Numbered from the stretch's first letter, positions 14,579 to 28,196 are shown. The stretch: DNA of 64,000 nucleotides from Brachynemurus nebulosus (GCA_035578155.1 JAPWDM010000012.1:11228501-11292500), one strand, 5' to 3'. Numbers and translations are program-made. The notes: generated from the sequence alone by a model not told the origin.

Positions 14579-15360
14579 GGGGAGGTTTACTCGAGAGTCC
14601 TTAAAAATTATGTATTTTTCTAGAATTTTTTTCTCAAGGACGGAAGTAAATATCAATTTCAAATTTTGTGCACATATTTATTAAGTATTAAACTACACAA
14701 AAAAAATTTTTCAAGGAAAAATATAAAAAAGTGTCCATTTTATAGATAGTGCAGTGTGACGATCCGAAAATCCAATGCCTTGTTAGTGGACATCCTAGTG
14801 CCGGTAATAAACCCCCGAAATCCAGAAACAAAAAAGATTTATAAAATATATGAAGAGTACCGGCACCTCTACCTATAATATCAATAAATTGTTAAAAGAA
14901 AAAAATGGCGGATGTTTGAACTTTTGATTACGATTTTTGTCTTATTTTTCGCTCTTTAAAGTAAATTCAAAAATAAAAAAAATATTGAAAGTGTATCGAA
15001 CCTAGGTAGAGGTGCCGAAGAATTGAATTATTTTTTAAATAAAAAATAAAAAAAAGGAACCATCGAATAGTTTTTGAGTTATCGTGTCCACCAGTTCCAA
15101 AAATGTAGTTCCGAGATATTATAAAAAATAAAATAAATATAAAGAAACGTATTTTCAAAATTTTATATTTAATACTCTTTATTGCATGAACTACGTTTTT
15201 TGAATTTTTAGAAAGCTGGATTCGGTTAATGTGCAAGAATCTTGTTTTTAAATTATTTTCAGTAAAATCACTTTGGGAAGATATTCTACACATAATTAGC
15301 TACCAATTTCTGCAAAAAAAAAAATCGATTTTTTTTAACGACTCTCAAGTAAACCTCCCC
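14579..15360. mobile_element. TTAA-flanked MITE, ends GGGGAGGTTTACT
   Basis: TTAA at 14575-14578 and 15361-15364. Left end GGGGAGGTTTACTCGAGAGT; right end read inward GGGGAGGTTTACTTGAGAGT. 782 bp, no transposase; piggyBac-like by its target site. Confidence 0.75.
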
Positions 15361-15364
15361 TTAA

Positions 15365-17007
15365 TCGGTTTAAGTCCAAAAGTTACTTTAAAAAATTAAT
15401 TCTGTAAGTGAGTGTTGAGCACACTCAGGGTCAACTTTCGATTTTTTACCGTTTATCTATAAGTAAATAAATATATTCGACAAGAGCTTCAATTTAACTC
15501 ACCCATAGTTGTTATAATAGGAAAAATATAAAGTTATAAGTTCAGTATCTCGTAAACGAGGCTTAAAAATGAAAAGTGATCAAAGAAACCTTAACTTTAT
15601 TTTAAAAAATCTTCTAACGATATCCTGTACGATTGAATACGCGGCATTATTTCTGAAGTTACTTTTAAGGAAAACAAAAATTCTATCCAATTTCCAACAT
15701 TTCTCTTAATAATTTGGACTTATTAAAGTTCATTTTTGGAAACCATTTTCGCTACAATCACTTTTTGAATTTTCAAAAATTTACCTATCTACATCTCCGA
15801 AAGTTACCGACACAATTTAGCCAAAATAATTTTAATTAAGTTTGCTGCGAATTTTAATTGATGCCTCTCTACCTGTATCATGTAACTGGGTACAATATTT
15901 CATGCTTCTAGGCCGAAAGATGTAGGAATCACGGGGGTATGACGGACAGATAGAGAAGCAGACAGACAGACGGATTTGATGAAACTATAAGGGTTCCAAG
16001 ATGTTTTTTCGGAATCCTAGAGAAAATTTCAAGAAAATTCGTTCTCATGTTTAAATGCCCATTTAAGGAAAAAATAAATTTAGTATTGCTTTTCTAAATT
16101 TAATTAATGTTTTCTCTGGAACACTTTGTTTATTTATGGTGTATCTATTATATATGGTATCTTATGATATAAACACATTATTTTCAAAGATAATTAAAAA
16201 ATTAAGTTTTCCAGTGTAGTAATTTTACCAAGCTCCAGTTGATAGATTAAATTTTGTCATTTCATTTTGATGGATACAATGTATTTAGTAGACGATGAAG
16301 TATCAAATTACAAATAAGGATAGAAATTACGTTTAATACACTTTCAAAGCCAATTATCCTACAGGAGAGATTCAGTAAATATTTTTATTATGCAAAATTT
16401 TCGATTGCTAAAACCATTTTTCGCTGGTATATAACAAAGATTTCATATTTTCATTATGTCTGATCTACATTCTCGCGAAGTTGATCGAGTACGAGAGTGT
16501 AGAAAGTCACTTCGTGGATTTTCCTGATTGATGTTGTAACGTTATTCGCATCTCAGTCAACTTCAACGAGTACTTCGCCGAGGAACGCCGAGGAGTGTAG
16601 AGCAAGCATTACAATAGTGTAATAAAAATAATTTACCTATGTAGAAGAATCTTAGAAAAATAATTTTTTATAAACATTTAAAGCCACAAACGTGGTTTAA
16701 ATTAAGTAAAACAAAAGTTTAAAAAAACAAAACATAAAATTAGTTACATCTTGTTAAGAAATAATTGAATAATTTCTTTTGTTTTACTTTAATAATGTAA
16801 ACAATTTGAAAAAACACAAATGGAATTGTGTTTTTAAAACAACTGAATACAGATTAAGCCATTCATAGGTGAATAACTTTTTCCTCTATATATTATTATA
16901 ATAGCTAGATGAAATCTATAAGTCCATTTGTTTAATGTATATAAAACAAATAATCTCTTTAATTAAATAGTTCCGGATAATAAAGAACGCACGCACCTAT
17001 ATTTACT
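15365..17007. other. Intronic sequence; CAGACAGACAG-type repeat at about 15840-16030
   Basis: No gene. 15840-16030 carries GACAGACAGACGG followed by GATGAAACTATAAGGGTTCC, a string I associate with dispersed arthropod repeats (class uncertain). 16468-16610 is less AT-rich and contains several CGAGTAC/GTACTCG words; its minus-strand frames do not resemble NOS. Confidence 0.4.
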
Positions 17008-17866
17008 ACTAGCCGTACCCGCGACGTCGTTCGCGCAAAGCATTGTTATAAACTCAATGAGAAGTATGTAAGTGTAATAATACTAATAATTGTACAGAAC
17101 TAGCAAAGAATAATAATTTTTGTGTAATGTATGCACATGCTCAAAATGGTTTTTTTATTTTCCCGTGGGAATGAGGAATTTTCCCGCAGTAAAAAGTATC
17201 TTAAATGTTGACCCAAGTAATAGGTTATCACCACACCAAATTTCATAAAAATCCGTCCAATAGTTCTTGCGTAATACGTGCACATGCACAAAATGGTTTT
17301 TCTATTTTCCCGTGGGAACGAGGCATTTTCCCGGAGTAAAAAGTATCTTAAATGTTGACCCAAGTAACAGGATATCACCACACCGAATTTCATAAAAATC
17401 CGTCCAATAGTTCTTGCGTAATACGTGCACATGCACAAAATGGTTTTTCTATTTTCCCGTGGGAACGAGGCATTTTCCCGGAGTAAAAAGTATCTTAAAT
17501 GTTGCCCTAGGTAATAAGCTAACACCATACCAAATTTTATTAAAATCCGTCCAATAGTTTTTGCCTAATGTGTGCACATGCTCAAAATGGCTTTTTCCAT
17601 TTTCCCGTGGGAATGAGAAACTTTCCCGGACTAAAAAGTATTTTAGATGTTGACCCAGGTAATAAGTTATCATCACACCAAATTTCATTAAAATCCATCT
17701 AATAGTTTTTGCGTGATGCGTGAACAGACAAACAGACAGACAGACAAAAATTCTAAAAATCGCTGTTTTGGTATCTACATCCAACACTATTTACAGTACG
17801 AGTAGAATTTTCAAAAAATATTCCATGTACAGAAATGGTCTCGTTACAATTTTATTATATGTATAG
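17008..17866. repeat. Dispersed repeat with four 147 bp tandem units
   Basis: Begins CTAGCCGTACCCGCGACG and ends near TTTTATTATATGTATAGAT. Units marked by TGCACATGC.CAAAATGG start near 17131, 17279, 17426 and 17573, a constant 147 bp step, and end in a CAGACAAACAGACAGACAG tract at about 17725. Since 147 is a multiple of three, the minus strand stays open for 142 codons; I regard this as passive. Confidence 0.75.
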
Positions 17867-18375
17867 ATAAATTGTTTAATACTTTTGAAGAATTTTTCAT
17901 TTTGAAAGGTGGCTTTCTATCCTGTCGGATTCTTACTTCCACACTACTTAAGGGATTATATACAGTTGTGATGGTCTACCGCCAAGCCATGCAGCTGCTG
18001 CTCGGTATAATATAATATAAGCAGTACGTCGAATTTCGCCACTCTGTTGTATTGTTCGAAATTCATGGCCTTGAAACTTTGAAGCAAGTGTGTATAGACT
18101 TTCGAACGTTCAACATCGAATATGAAAGAAACAAGCTTGTCACTTTAAACACACTTTAAGCACCAAAAAAGGTGCTTCTGAAATACAACTATGGTTCCGC
18201 TACTTTCAAAAACTTTTCAATGAAAAAAATTTAACAATTATCCCAAAACATCTACCTACTAGTTAACGTTGTTAACAGTTTTTAAATAAATATTTATTAT
18301 ACTGTCGAAAAAAATTGAGAAAATATCATTTCGCCCGCTACAACTGTATATAGCCACTGAACTCGGGAATTCCCA

Positions 18376-18402
18376 GTGTCACCTCTAGGTGACAGTGATT
18401 TG
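18376..18402. repeat. Short near-perfect palindrome
   Basis: AGTGTCACCTCTAGGTGACA is a 10-bp-arm hairpin around CTCTAG. It lies between ATATACAGTTGT-like inverted words at about 17960 and 18340, so it may be part of a decayed element. No function can be assigned. Confidence 0.5.
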
Positions 18403-18941
18403 TGAATTTTTTTTACAGACAATATAACAAAATTTAAAAATAAATGTGTTACGACTAAAATGTTAATACTTAGTAGTATTCATGGTTTTAATTTGGCAAC
18501 ACTGAAGTTATGTTAACGGTCAAATTAATTCTGTTGTTTCAAACGATTTGCTATTTTATTGCGCGTGGGTGTATCTTGTGGTATTTTCGCTGTTATAAGA
18601 ATGTCTAAAGAGTCGGTACTGTTATTACTGTTATAGCAAATTATTATCTAAGAATCAAGCTTATAATGAAAGTGATTTTTTGCCGGTAATTTCATACCAT
18701 TTTACTCAGTTCATATTACAAATAACGACCCGTATGACCTATAATTGACACGCCATTTAAAAAAAAAACTAAAGGGTATTTTTTTTTAATTATTTATTTT
18801 TTATATGTTGAGTACCTAAAGATGAAAACTAGCACAAAATAAAGATATTTTGTCGATAGATCGCGGCTTGGGAATTGCCGAGTTAATTAAATTGTTTGAC
18901 TTCTAAAAACATGGGTAATAACAAACGTGTTGTTCACTTAC

Positions 18942-19382
18942 CTCGGAAGCTTTAAAATGCAACGAATCGAACGCTTCGGCTTTCGTCGCCACATTTCGTA
19001 ACCGTAACGGTTTACGATATTGTATCGTCATCTGGGACGGTGAACCTTGTTGCTGTTGCTGTTGCTGCTGTTGTTGTTGATTACCGCCCCCACCACCAAC
19101 AACGCCACTTGCAAATACACCACAATGGCCGCTATTCATTTGATTCATAATTGTACCACCACCACCACCACCACCACTGTACAAACTGTTACTTGTTGTA
19201 TTGGCACCACAAACATTTACATTGCCACTACTGTTTGTATTGTACGCGGCGGCATTCATTGCGGCAGATGTGGCGGCCGATTCACTAAAATTCCGTAACA
19301 GGACGTTGCCGAGGAGTTTTTGCGGATGCGGTTGCTGTTGCGTTTGTTGCTGTTGCGGCGTCATGTAATGGGACGACGCCAT
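18942..19382 (-). CDS. Nos: First coding exon of insect nitric oxide synthase (partial gene)
   Basis: 147 codons from ATG (19382-19380) to a splice donor, reading GAG|GTAAGT, with the last exon base at 18942; the intron is phase 0. Residues 9-23 are Gln-rich, 71-76 and 96-100 are Gly runs, and 102-112 is an 11-Gln run. Residues 122-144 contain KPLRLRNV followed by FDSLHFK. Known insect NOS has KPMRLKNV then YDTLH.K at the same place, after a low-complexity Gln-rich leader and just before the Cys pair that binds the dimer zinc, so I infer NOS, which makes nitric oxide from arginine with NADPH, haem, flavins and tetrahydrobiopterin. The start is supported by an in-frame TGA a few codons upstream within the same exon. 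No catalytic residues lie in this exon; the haem, flavodoxin and reductase exons must lie below 18941 and probably outside the window. The identity rests on about 22 residues, so another protein is possible. Confidence 0.72.
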
Positions 19383-19417
19383 TGTCCTGACGCGTATTTG
19401 TCACAATAATTTTGATT
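19383..19417 (-). other. 5' UTR part of the NOS exon, with splice acceptor
   Basis: Read on the minus strand, a pyrimidine tract ending TTTCCAG sits directly before 19417, giving a good acceptor. The 35 bases from there to the ATG include a TGA in frame with it, so translation cannot begin further upstream in this exon. An acceptor here means that at least one noncoding 5' exon exists above 19418; I could not find it. Confidence 0.6.
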
Positions 19418-19462
19418 CTGGAAACAACAGGAAACCAAAAATTGTTCAAAAATATCGATATA

Positions 19463-20643
19463 TGAGCCGTTTATTTTGAAAGTGGGGCAAGTTCATTTTT
19501 GAAAAAAATGAAGATAATGGTAGTTATAGATAAGACTTAGTATGATCTTTTTATCTGTCAATAATTTATAGTCAAAAAAATTCAGAAGCCTAATATTTGG
19601 AAGATTGAAGTTTTAGCTCTTAACAGTATTGTAAATATGTTATTTTGATAGTGGTGCAAGTCCAACTTACAAGTAAAATTTCCAAAACCGGACCTATTGA
19701 TTTTGATGAAGCTTAGATATGTTGTAGAACACTAAAAAATAAGTAACACGTATTTTTTTTTATCTGCGGGAAAGCGGTTTAAAGGAGTGAAATCGTCTTG
19801 CAAAAATTGGGGTGAAAATTTAATTCTTCAAATATCTCGAAAACGGTAAGAAATAGAGCAAAAGCTTAAATTGGCGATATTGCTCTTTCTTAAAAAGCTA
19901 TCTATTGATATGCAATTTGTTTAAACTACACCAACAGGAATAATTTAGGGCTAAAATTTGGGGGTTAATTTTGCGAAAAGGAGTAAAAAATAAAATATAA
20001 TAAAGTTCTATTTACAGATTTCAAATGTATGTAAAAAAATCTAATCGACCTGTTTTTACTCAATTTCCTAATAAAATATTAAATCCAGGGGTAGTTAACT
20101 ACGGGGGTGACTGTGTCGACATAATCGTACTATTTGAGTAATTAAAAACTTCTTCAAGAAAGATAGTTTAAAACAATTAGAATAAATTTCCAAATTCATT
20201 TTAAGCAACACTGCAAAGAGGGTGAGTTGCCCTTTTAAAGTACATACTTATTTTCATACACTCATTTCTACTACTAAGGCACTGGCAGGGGGTAATAATA
20301 TCAGAGTACGTGCTTCTGAAATTGAACTGTCGTATGAAAAGTTTTTATTATGTTTATTTTTAAATGATAAAACTCAAATATTATCCATTTAAATTAACGA
20401 TTACAATAATTCATTAATTTTTAAAGTGAGGCAAGTCCATTTAGTTATAATAAACCCACTATTCTTTTTAGCCAGTACTATGAACACTATTGGATTATAA
20501 ACTTACATTATCTAATACCACAAAATACAAAAAATATATCTATTAACACTTACCAATATTTTTAAATTTTTTGAAACGCAAACCCTTAAATATCTCGCAA
20601 TAACAAAATGTGGACTTGCCCCACTTTCAAAATAAACGGCTCA
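19463..20643. mobile_element. TA-flanked element, phrase GTGGGGCAAGTCC
   Basis: Inverted ends of about 37 bp beginning TGAGCCGTTTATTTTGAAAG, bordered by TA, just upstream of the NOS exon's acceptor. The phrase recurs inside as GTGGTGCAAGTCC (about 19651) and GTGAGGCAAGTCC (about 20427). Same layout as the pogo-like elements, but no transposase fragment was recognised here. Confidence 0.75.
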
Positions 20644-20678
20644 TATTTTGCTCAACACGAATTTCAACGTACTATTAA

Positions 20679-21356
20679 CCCTTTGCGCTTATAAGACATG
20701 TACAGCATGACAAGGTGGTTTGTCCATTAACTCTACCATATTTAAAGGTGTTTTGTCTGTTGGATCATAAGACATGTATAGTTTTTCAATATTTAAATGA
20801 GATGACTTTTCAAGTACGGCAATAATCAGCAGCATTGTTCGCAGTATGTTACCTACTTATCTATATGAATGCAAAAAGAAACCGTCGCTTGTAAAACAGG
20901 TAAATACGATTGGAGTGAACATAGGGTGGTATTTGTTGTAAGCAATAAAATATTTTAACATCTTGAAAGTTTATGGTCACTAATAACACCCTCTCGAAAA
21001 GTCATCCCAAAAATTGTTGGAAAAGGTATACCACATGACACACTGAATGTTGAACTGTAATGACTGTTCCTACTTCACATTACATGAATATTTTATTTAA
21101 TAACTGCAAACACATTCATTTATTAGAAAAATTGTAAATAAAATAATACAAAATCACGTTGAATTATCTTTTTAAAATTAAAAACTAATAAAAACAGCAT
21201 TGAGGACTTATTTAGCGCATTTAGTATTCAACTTTGGGGAAACAAGGTTAGAACGTCAAAAGAATCCGTCAAAAAAAGAACGTCGGTCGTTGTCTTGTGC
21301 TACATGTCTTACCAGCCTATTTACAACTCACTTTTTTTTTGCTTGAGTGCAAAGAG
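20679..21356. mobile_element. TTAA-flanked piggyBac-like MITE
   Basis: TTAA at 20675-20678 and 21357-21360. Ends CCCTTTGCGCT and, read inward from the right, CTCTTTGCACT; the subterminal words AAGACATGTACAGCATGACA and AAGACATGTAGCACAAGACA are also paired. CCCTTTG after TTAA is typical of piggyBac relatives. No coding capacity. Confidence 0.75.
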
Positions 21357-21364
21357 TTAAGCTA

Positions 21365-21707
21365 GTGTTCCACCTAACATCTAGAATTTATAAAATCATA
21401 ATTTTATGTTAAAATTATGATTTTATTGTAAAATTATATTTTAGGAGATGTTTCACCTAACATCTAGATTTTATAGACCGATTATACCGACTATAACCGA
21501 CCAAAAACGGCGCCAAATGTCACTTTACAGAAAAAAAACTTATTTCTTCTCTACTACTATATATTTACTTAAAAAAAAAAAAAGGCAGCTGTACAATTTA
21601 AAATGGTATTAAATTTAAGTTAGAATTTATTTTTTCATCAATAATGTTAGTAATTTTCATCAATAATGTTATGTAGTAAATTTTTTCATCAATAATGTTC
21701 ATTAATA

Positions 21708-21738
<31 letters not shown>

Positions 21739-21877
21739 CATTAAAATTATAATTTTATAACATCTAGATTTTATAAAATCTAAATTTTAAATATGTTACA
21801 CCTACGATTCCACTAAAATTTAGGCCACGCCCCCGTAAAATCATAATTTTATAAAATCTAGATGTTAGGTGAAACAC
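21365..21877. mobile_element. TA-flanked 513 bp MITE, phrase ACATCTAGATTTTATA
   Basis: Ends GTGTTCCACCTAACATCTAG and, read inward from the right, GTGTTTCACCTAACATCTAG, bordered by TA. The terminal phrase recurs at about 21455 and 21760. The interior holds tandem TTTTCATCAATAATGTT words and (TAA)n at 21711-21737. With a TAGTG start it could instead be a hAT element, but no 8 bp duplication was seen. Confidence 0.7.
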
Positions 21878-22806
21878 TAACTTTACAGTTATACTTGTTT
21901 TTGTGTAATTTTACGACCGACATGTTAATTTAATCAAAAAAAATGTTAGAGTTGTAGATATCGGTAGAGGTAACTGAATGCTACAGTCAGAAACTCTATT
22001 TTTTAGAAAGTTTATTTTTTATCAGTTTTGCTATAAAAATACAGGTACGTATTTCAGGACCCGTCAAAAAAATTAAATTAGTTTGAAATATTATTATTTA
22101 GAGTAACTTAATTTAAGAATTTTAAGTATTTATGGCAAACAAAGAAAAGAAAAATGCCTAAATTACAACAAAGTCAATAGCAAAATCAAATGACATGTTT
22201 CGGCCAATTAATGGCCATCTTCAGAAATAGATACCAATCAGGTATCAAAAATTTCACAAAGGTGACATAACAACCTAGTTAATGCAAGCTAATCAAACAA
22301 AATAAAAAGTTTTTTGTTAATGCTCAAAGTACGGCTTTAAGTATTTACTTTGATGCGGTCCCTACTCTCTGCACAAAAACAAGTTTGAGTGTATACTCTA
22401 TTTAAGCTATTGTAATATTTACTTCTGCAGTCAATGACTGTGGAAAATTGATCAATATAGAATACTGTCACAACATATTGTGACACTAGTGAAACGGGAG
22501 TGTCACATCAGCACATTCAAATCGATTACCAATCTTGATAGTTTTTCTTTATTCACGAAATAAATAAATTGAAATTCATAAACAAATTATTTGTACACTT
22601 GCCAAATATGTAGCATCAACGACGAGTGATAAATTTTTACAGAGTGTCCAAATTTAATACCAGTTAATTCCAGTTTTCTAACAATAAGTTTCTTAAGCGT
22701 TAAAACGTCAAGATCCGCTGAAAACCACCATCGACTAAAATTGATCTGATTACCATATTTTCGCCTCGCTGTAGTCTATACTCTAAATGGACAGGATATT
22801 AAAAAT

Positions 22807-23660
<854 letters not shown>

Positions 23661-24749
23661 AAAAAGTCTCAAAATAGTCTAAATTAGACCGATGTTCCAC
23701 TACACGCAGCAAAAAATTATTCCAAAAGACAAAAAAATTTTAAATATTCAACTTTTTCCTATAGGCCTTGAATTTATTTTGTTCACTCCCTCCTCCTCCC
23801 GCCAATATTTACTAATCTAATTTAAATGAACTTGCACCTCTTATCCCACATTAGGAAATCTATCGTGATAGTTGGAGCGATATATGAATTCATTTCATAT
23901 CAAAATTCGTTCAGTCGTTTTTCTATGTAACAGTTTCAATAAAAACTCTGATAAAAATTCAATGTCTTTCGTTTTTACATTAAGCTATCTAAAATTTTAA
24001 GTGCAAACAACAAATGCTTTTTAAAGTTTAATCAAAAATAAACACATATGGTCGTGATCAGTTGCAACAAAATTACAGAAACAAAAACCATTATGAAACT
24101 GCAAGGACATCTGTATTATATTTATTTAATTATGACACATTACATAATCAATTAAATTTTATAAAAAAAAAAATAAAAAATATTGATCTTTTAATCTATT
24201 AAATAACATCGTGAGAAGTCTCCGCGAGTAAATCTCTCACAAATCAGTACTATTTGTATTTTTTTTTCTTGGTAAAGTTAATAAATTTAAAACAAAAAAA
24301 CATAAAAATTGTTATTTATCCGTTTTTTCGTTCGACGCAATACATAAAGTGAAATCAAATTGTATTTATACGTGCTCAAAATTATTTTTACCGTCTCAAC
24401 TTGATCTAATCACAAATCAAAAAAATTGTATTTACACTCTTTACGCTCGAGTACTGCACCCCCTTAATAAATTCAATAAAATAAGAAAATTGAATATCAC
24501 ACAAAAGTGTTTCAATTGTTTTTTACAAAACAGACATAGGCAGAAATCGGATAAATAGTTGTATATAGGTATCTAGAGTAAATCCTTCTCCCCTTAACTA
24601 GATTTTGCAAATACGTACAAAAAGAAAACAACGTACATAACCTCAAATAATTCTTTGTTATCTATTTTTATTTATTTTTGATATTTACTTCGATCACGTA
24701 CAAATTTTATTTTTTACAATTGCCATGAAAAATAGTATCTACACCAGTA
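23661..24749. other. AT-rich sequence, no gene seen
   Basis: Only short chance reading frames and simple A/T runs. Confidence 0.4.
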
Positions 24750-24857
24750 TACTAAGACCAAAAACAAAATAACTAGTCATCGTTTTGATTTTAACCAATA
24801 TTAACCCAATAATGTTCTATTAAATAATACCGTGTACTTTATTAAAAAGAATAAAAT
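24750..24857. repeat. Direct duplication, copy 1
   Basis: TACTAAGACCAAAAACAAAA through GAATAAAAT; repeated at 25965-26068 with few differences, directly flanking a pogo-like element. Confidence 0.8.
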
Positions 24858-24859
24858 TA

Positions 24860-25964
24860 CATCTAAACCTTTTTTATGCGGTCCTTTTTTGGGCGATTGT
24901 TTTTATGCGGTTTTTAAAAAAATGGCCATTAAAATGCATAATGTGAATCAAAATCAAGAGACAGTAAGAAACTTAAACAGTTATTATAATAACTTCCTTT
25001 GACAAAAATACTTTTTAATGGTTCTTAAGCATTTAATCAGTACATTGCATAAGAATATAAGTTATTTTTAAGGATGTATTTTTCACAATTTTTTGATAAT
25101 ATTATAAAAATGAAATAAAATGTTCCCACGTGTAAATTAAGGGGGGGGGGGGGGGGGTCCTCCAAACAACAGGTTTTTTAATAATTTTTTTTAAGAAACT
25201 AGATACATTTATTGTATCAAATGAAGTTACATAGTATAGTACATGTTATGGTGTATTCACTCATAAATTTTTATGCAAAAAAAAAGAAAAAATGGCGGCG
25301 CTACAGCTGTTTCAAATTGACTCTTTTAATTTGCGCCGTGGAATGCCCAGCCTCTTGTAATCAACTGAATTCAATCGGACAAAAAATTTTTTATTAAAAT
25401 AAGTCATTACGCTTTGCATATACCTATTTCTGACGAGAAAATTATTTTTTTCACAATTTAAAATCAAAAAGAAACAAATTTCCCTTTTTTTTATAAACAA
25501 ATTGTTATAAACAATATTTATATTAATAATTTATGCAAAATTTTAGGTATATGCAAAGGCCAACGTCTTAAAGAATATCTGTACAAAATTTCAAGTTAAT
25601 ACCTTAATAACTTTTTAAATTATGTTTCACGGCGCGGGAAAAAATCTGTTTTGAGAAAAACGCTATTAAAAAGTTTTCGTTCTTGAAAAGTAGAGTTAAA
25701 AGCAGTTTATCGTTAACTAAGATAATCGTTCTGTTGGGATTAAAACATTAGAAATATATTCCTTAAGGTTCAAATGAACTTTTAAAGCAAAACAGAAAAT
25801 GAAAAATTTGAAAGTTCTGGAGGATCCTCCCCCCTTAACGCTTTATCTTGATTAGAAAGCAACTTCTAAGGAAATCGTGAGATGTTGAGCGTTTTGAGTT
25901 ATGTATTTTCGATGAAACTTGTTTTATGCGGTCCCGACTCCCTGCACTAAAAAAGGTTCAACTG
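24860..25964. mobile_element. TA-flanked pogo-like element, phrase ATGCGGTCC
   Basis: Right end read inward is CAGTTGAACCTTTTTTAGTG, continuing to GGGACCGCATAAAA; left end CATCTAAACCTTTTTTATGC. Both are bordered by TA. ATGCGGTCC or ATGCGG occurs three times, and a stray similar end (GATGCGGTCCCTACTC) lies near 22350. A TTAA element is nested inside. Confidence 0.6.
25141..25834. mobile_element. TTAA-flanked MITE starting with a 17-G run
   Basis: TTAA at 25137-25140 and 25835-25838. Left end is a 17-G run (25141-25157) followed by TCCTCC; right end read inward GGGGGGAGGATCCTCC. The poly-G is probably an expanded terminal repeat. Confidence 0.7.
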
Positions 25965-26068
25965 TACTAAGACCAAAAACAAAATAGTCATCGTTTTGAT
26001 TTTCACCAATATTGACCCAATAATGTTTTATTAAATAATACCGTATACTTTATTAAAAAGAATAAAAT
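25965..26068. repeat. Direct duplication, copy 2
   Basis: See 24750-24857. Starts at the TA that ends the pogo-like element. Confidence 0.8.
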
Positions 26069-27177
26069 ATCTTTATTCATAACAAAGACCATACTGGTAA
26101 AACCAAGTGCACACCACGCAAATTATTTCAAAATAAATAATATCACATTCGCCAGAGAAAATTGCTAGGTAACGGAATTTACCGTTGCAAAAATAGGGTG
26201 CTTTAATTACTGATTCTTACTTACGGAAACTTACTGATTTTTTGTTTTTTTTGTTTTTTTTAATCCACAATTTTTGAATGTCAGTGTACTTTGTAATTGA
26301 AAACTTATTGGTACCATGATAAAACATTTAACGTGTGTTAACTTTTTTTTGAATTAGAGCCCTCAGTTTTGTAATGGCACAAGTTCCGTTCCGTAACGTT
26401 ACATAACCTTTTTGTCTGGCGAGCTCACCATTTATTAATCAAAAAATAGATACATCGAAAATACGCAATTGCATTAGAGGCAGCTCTCTTGAGATGTTAC
26501 CCATAAAACAATAACTCTCATTGTCAATAATATAGAGCACACAAGACTGGGGTGTGCAATAAAGTATGTAGTTGTCGTTCTAATATTATTCGCGCAATTA
26601 AAAGTCGCTTAATGAGTACCCAGCTTTATATTATGTCGTTTAATTAAATTAAAATGAAAAATTATGAATTAAAAAAAAGGGATACATGCGTTTCAGTTAA
26701 ATAACTAAGAGCTGAATAAATAGAAAAAAATGATATTCAAATAACATTTTTTAGAAAAAAAAATTCTTTTATTTAGTCCCATTTTTATTTACTTAACAAA
26801 TACGCGAAATACGTGAAGAGCATTTATATATTATATCAAATACTTATCTTTCTAACAAAGAAATTTTTTCTTTTTCGAAAAAAAGAGTGAATGTAAATAG
26901 GAATTATAATAAAAAATAAAATTTATAATTTAACATAATTTAGTCCTGTTTTGTTGAAGAAAATGTTACTGTATCAAGTCTACATTTCAATTTTTTAGTA
27001 TTTTATATAGTTTAGTAGAACTTGTAACAGCTTTGTCGCATTTCGTATTCCCCTTACCCCCTAATAGTTCACACATTACTCGTATATGTGTAAATTCATT
27101 ATGTTACACCGACTTCATTGTTGATAGTTAGGTACTTAAATGTTATACAAATCCTATGTGGAAGATCTAATTTAATC
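26069..27177. other. AT-rich sequence, no gene seen
   Basis: No inverted ends or coding signal were recognised. Confidence 0.4.
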
Positions 27178-27754
27178 TAACAAGGAGAGATTCAGGTATA
27201 ATTGGCATCATGACGCTGGCCGGAAGTTTTTTTGTAGTCAAGATTTAATAACTTCAATCGATTGTAGGCCGTTTGTAGATGTTTGTAGTATATTTATTTT
27301 CGTTTGTAGCCCCTTAGTCTATTTGTAATTAACAATCAAAATTTTATACTGAAGTTAGCCGGAAGCAATCGTAAGAATAGCCGGAAGCAAACAATAGAAA
27401 GATTATCGTTTGTAGTGCCTAAATATAACGGTAAAATGTTCGTAGGGTCGCCAAATAAAGCATAAATAATTAAAAAGTTATTTAAAAAAATTGTGCATGC
27501 GTACCATTTTAAATTTGCTCCATGTGAGATCTTTATTTTCAGTTTGACGCATGTATAGGTTTTATTGCATTATATTATTCAAAATTTAACAGACTGCGTT
27601 TACGATTACAGTAAAATTTGGTCTAAAAGTTTTTATTTGTAACTAGGTATCGGACATTTTTCGGATCAAACAGCATTCGTGTTTTGTATACGCGGGTATA
27701 TTGCACTTGATGTGATTAATGTGAATAAAAACGAATAGATATTTTGACAAAACT

Positions 27755-27757
<3 letters not shown>

Positions 27758-27832
<75 letters not shown>

Positions 27833-28106
27833 GAAGAAATGAGGAACTAGAAAATGACCTCGAATTTGATCTTGAACATGACCTTGACCAGAATTTGGAG
27901 GTCAACTTTATTTTATAAATGGAAACCCCTATTTTTCGAAAAGAGCAGGAAATTTTACGTTGAAAACCATATTCATACTTCATATCCCACGGTAGTGTGA
28001 AGGTCATAAAACGAAAAAAATATGATTCAAGGTCAAATTCGAGGCCATTTTCTAGTTCCACATTTCTTTCCATGAAACTTTTATCCGAGTTATTTTTCGA
28101 TAAAGT

Positions 28107-28196
<90 letters not shown>

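Noticed and set aside
16468..16610. Possible NOS exon in a less AT-rich stretch
   Set aside because: Minus-strand frames contain stops and no NOS-like residues; no convincing splice sites.
17100..17528. 142-codon minus-strand protein
   Set aside because: Same reason: a 147 bp tandem repeat stays in frame without needing to code.
19047..19298. 83-codon plus-strand frame starting with a Leu run
   Set aside because: It is the antisense shadow of the NOS Gln and Gly runs.
22460..22490. Palindrome TGTCACAACATATTGTGACA as a regulatory site
   Set aside because: Short and imperfect, with no nearby gene start to support a role.
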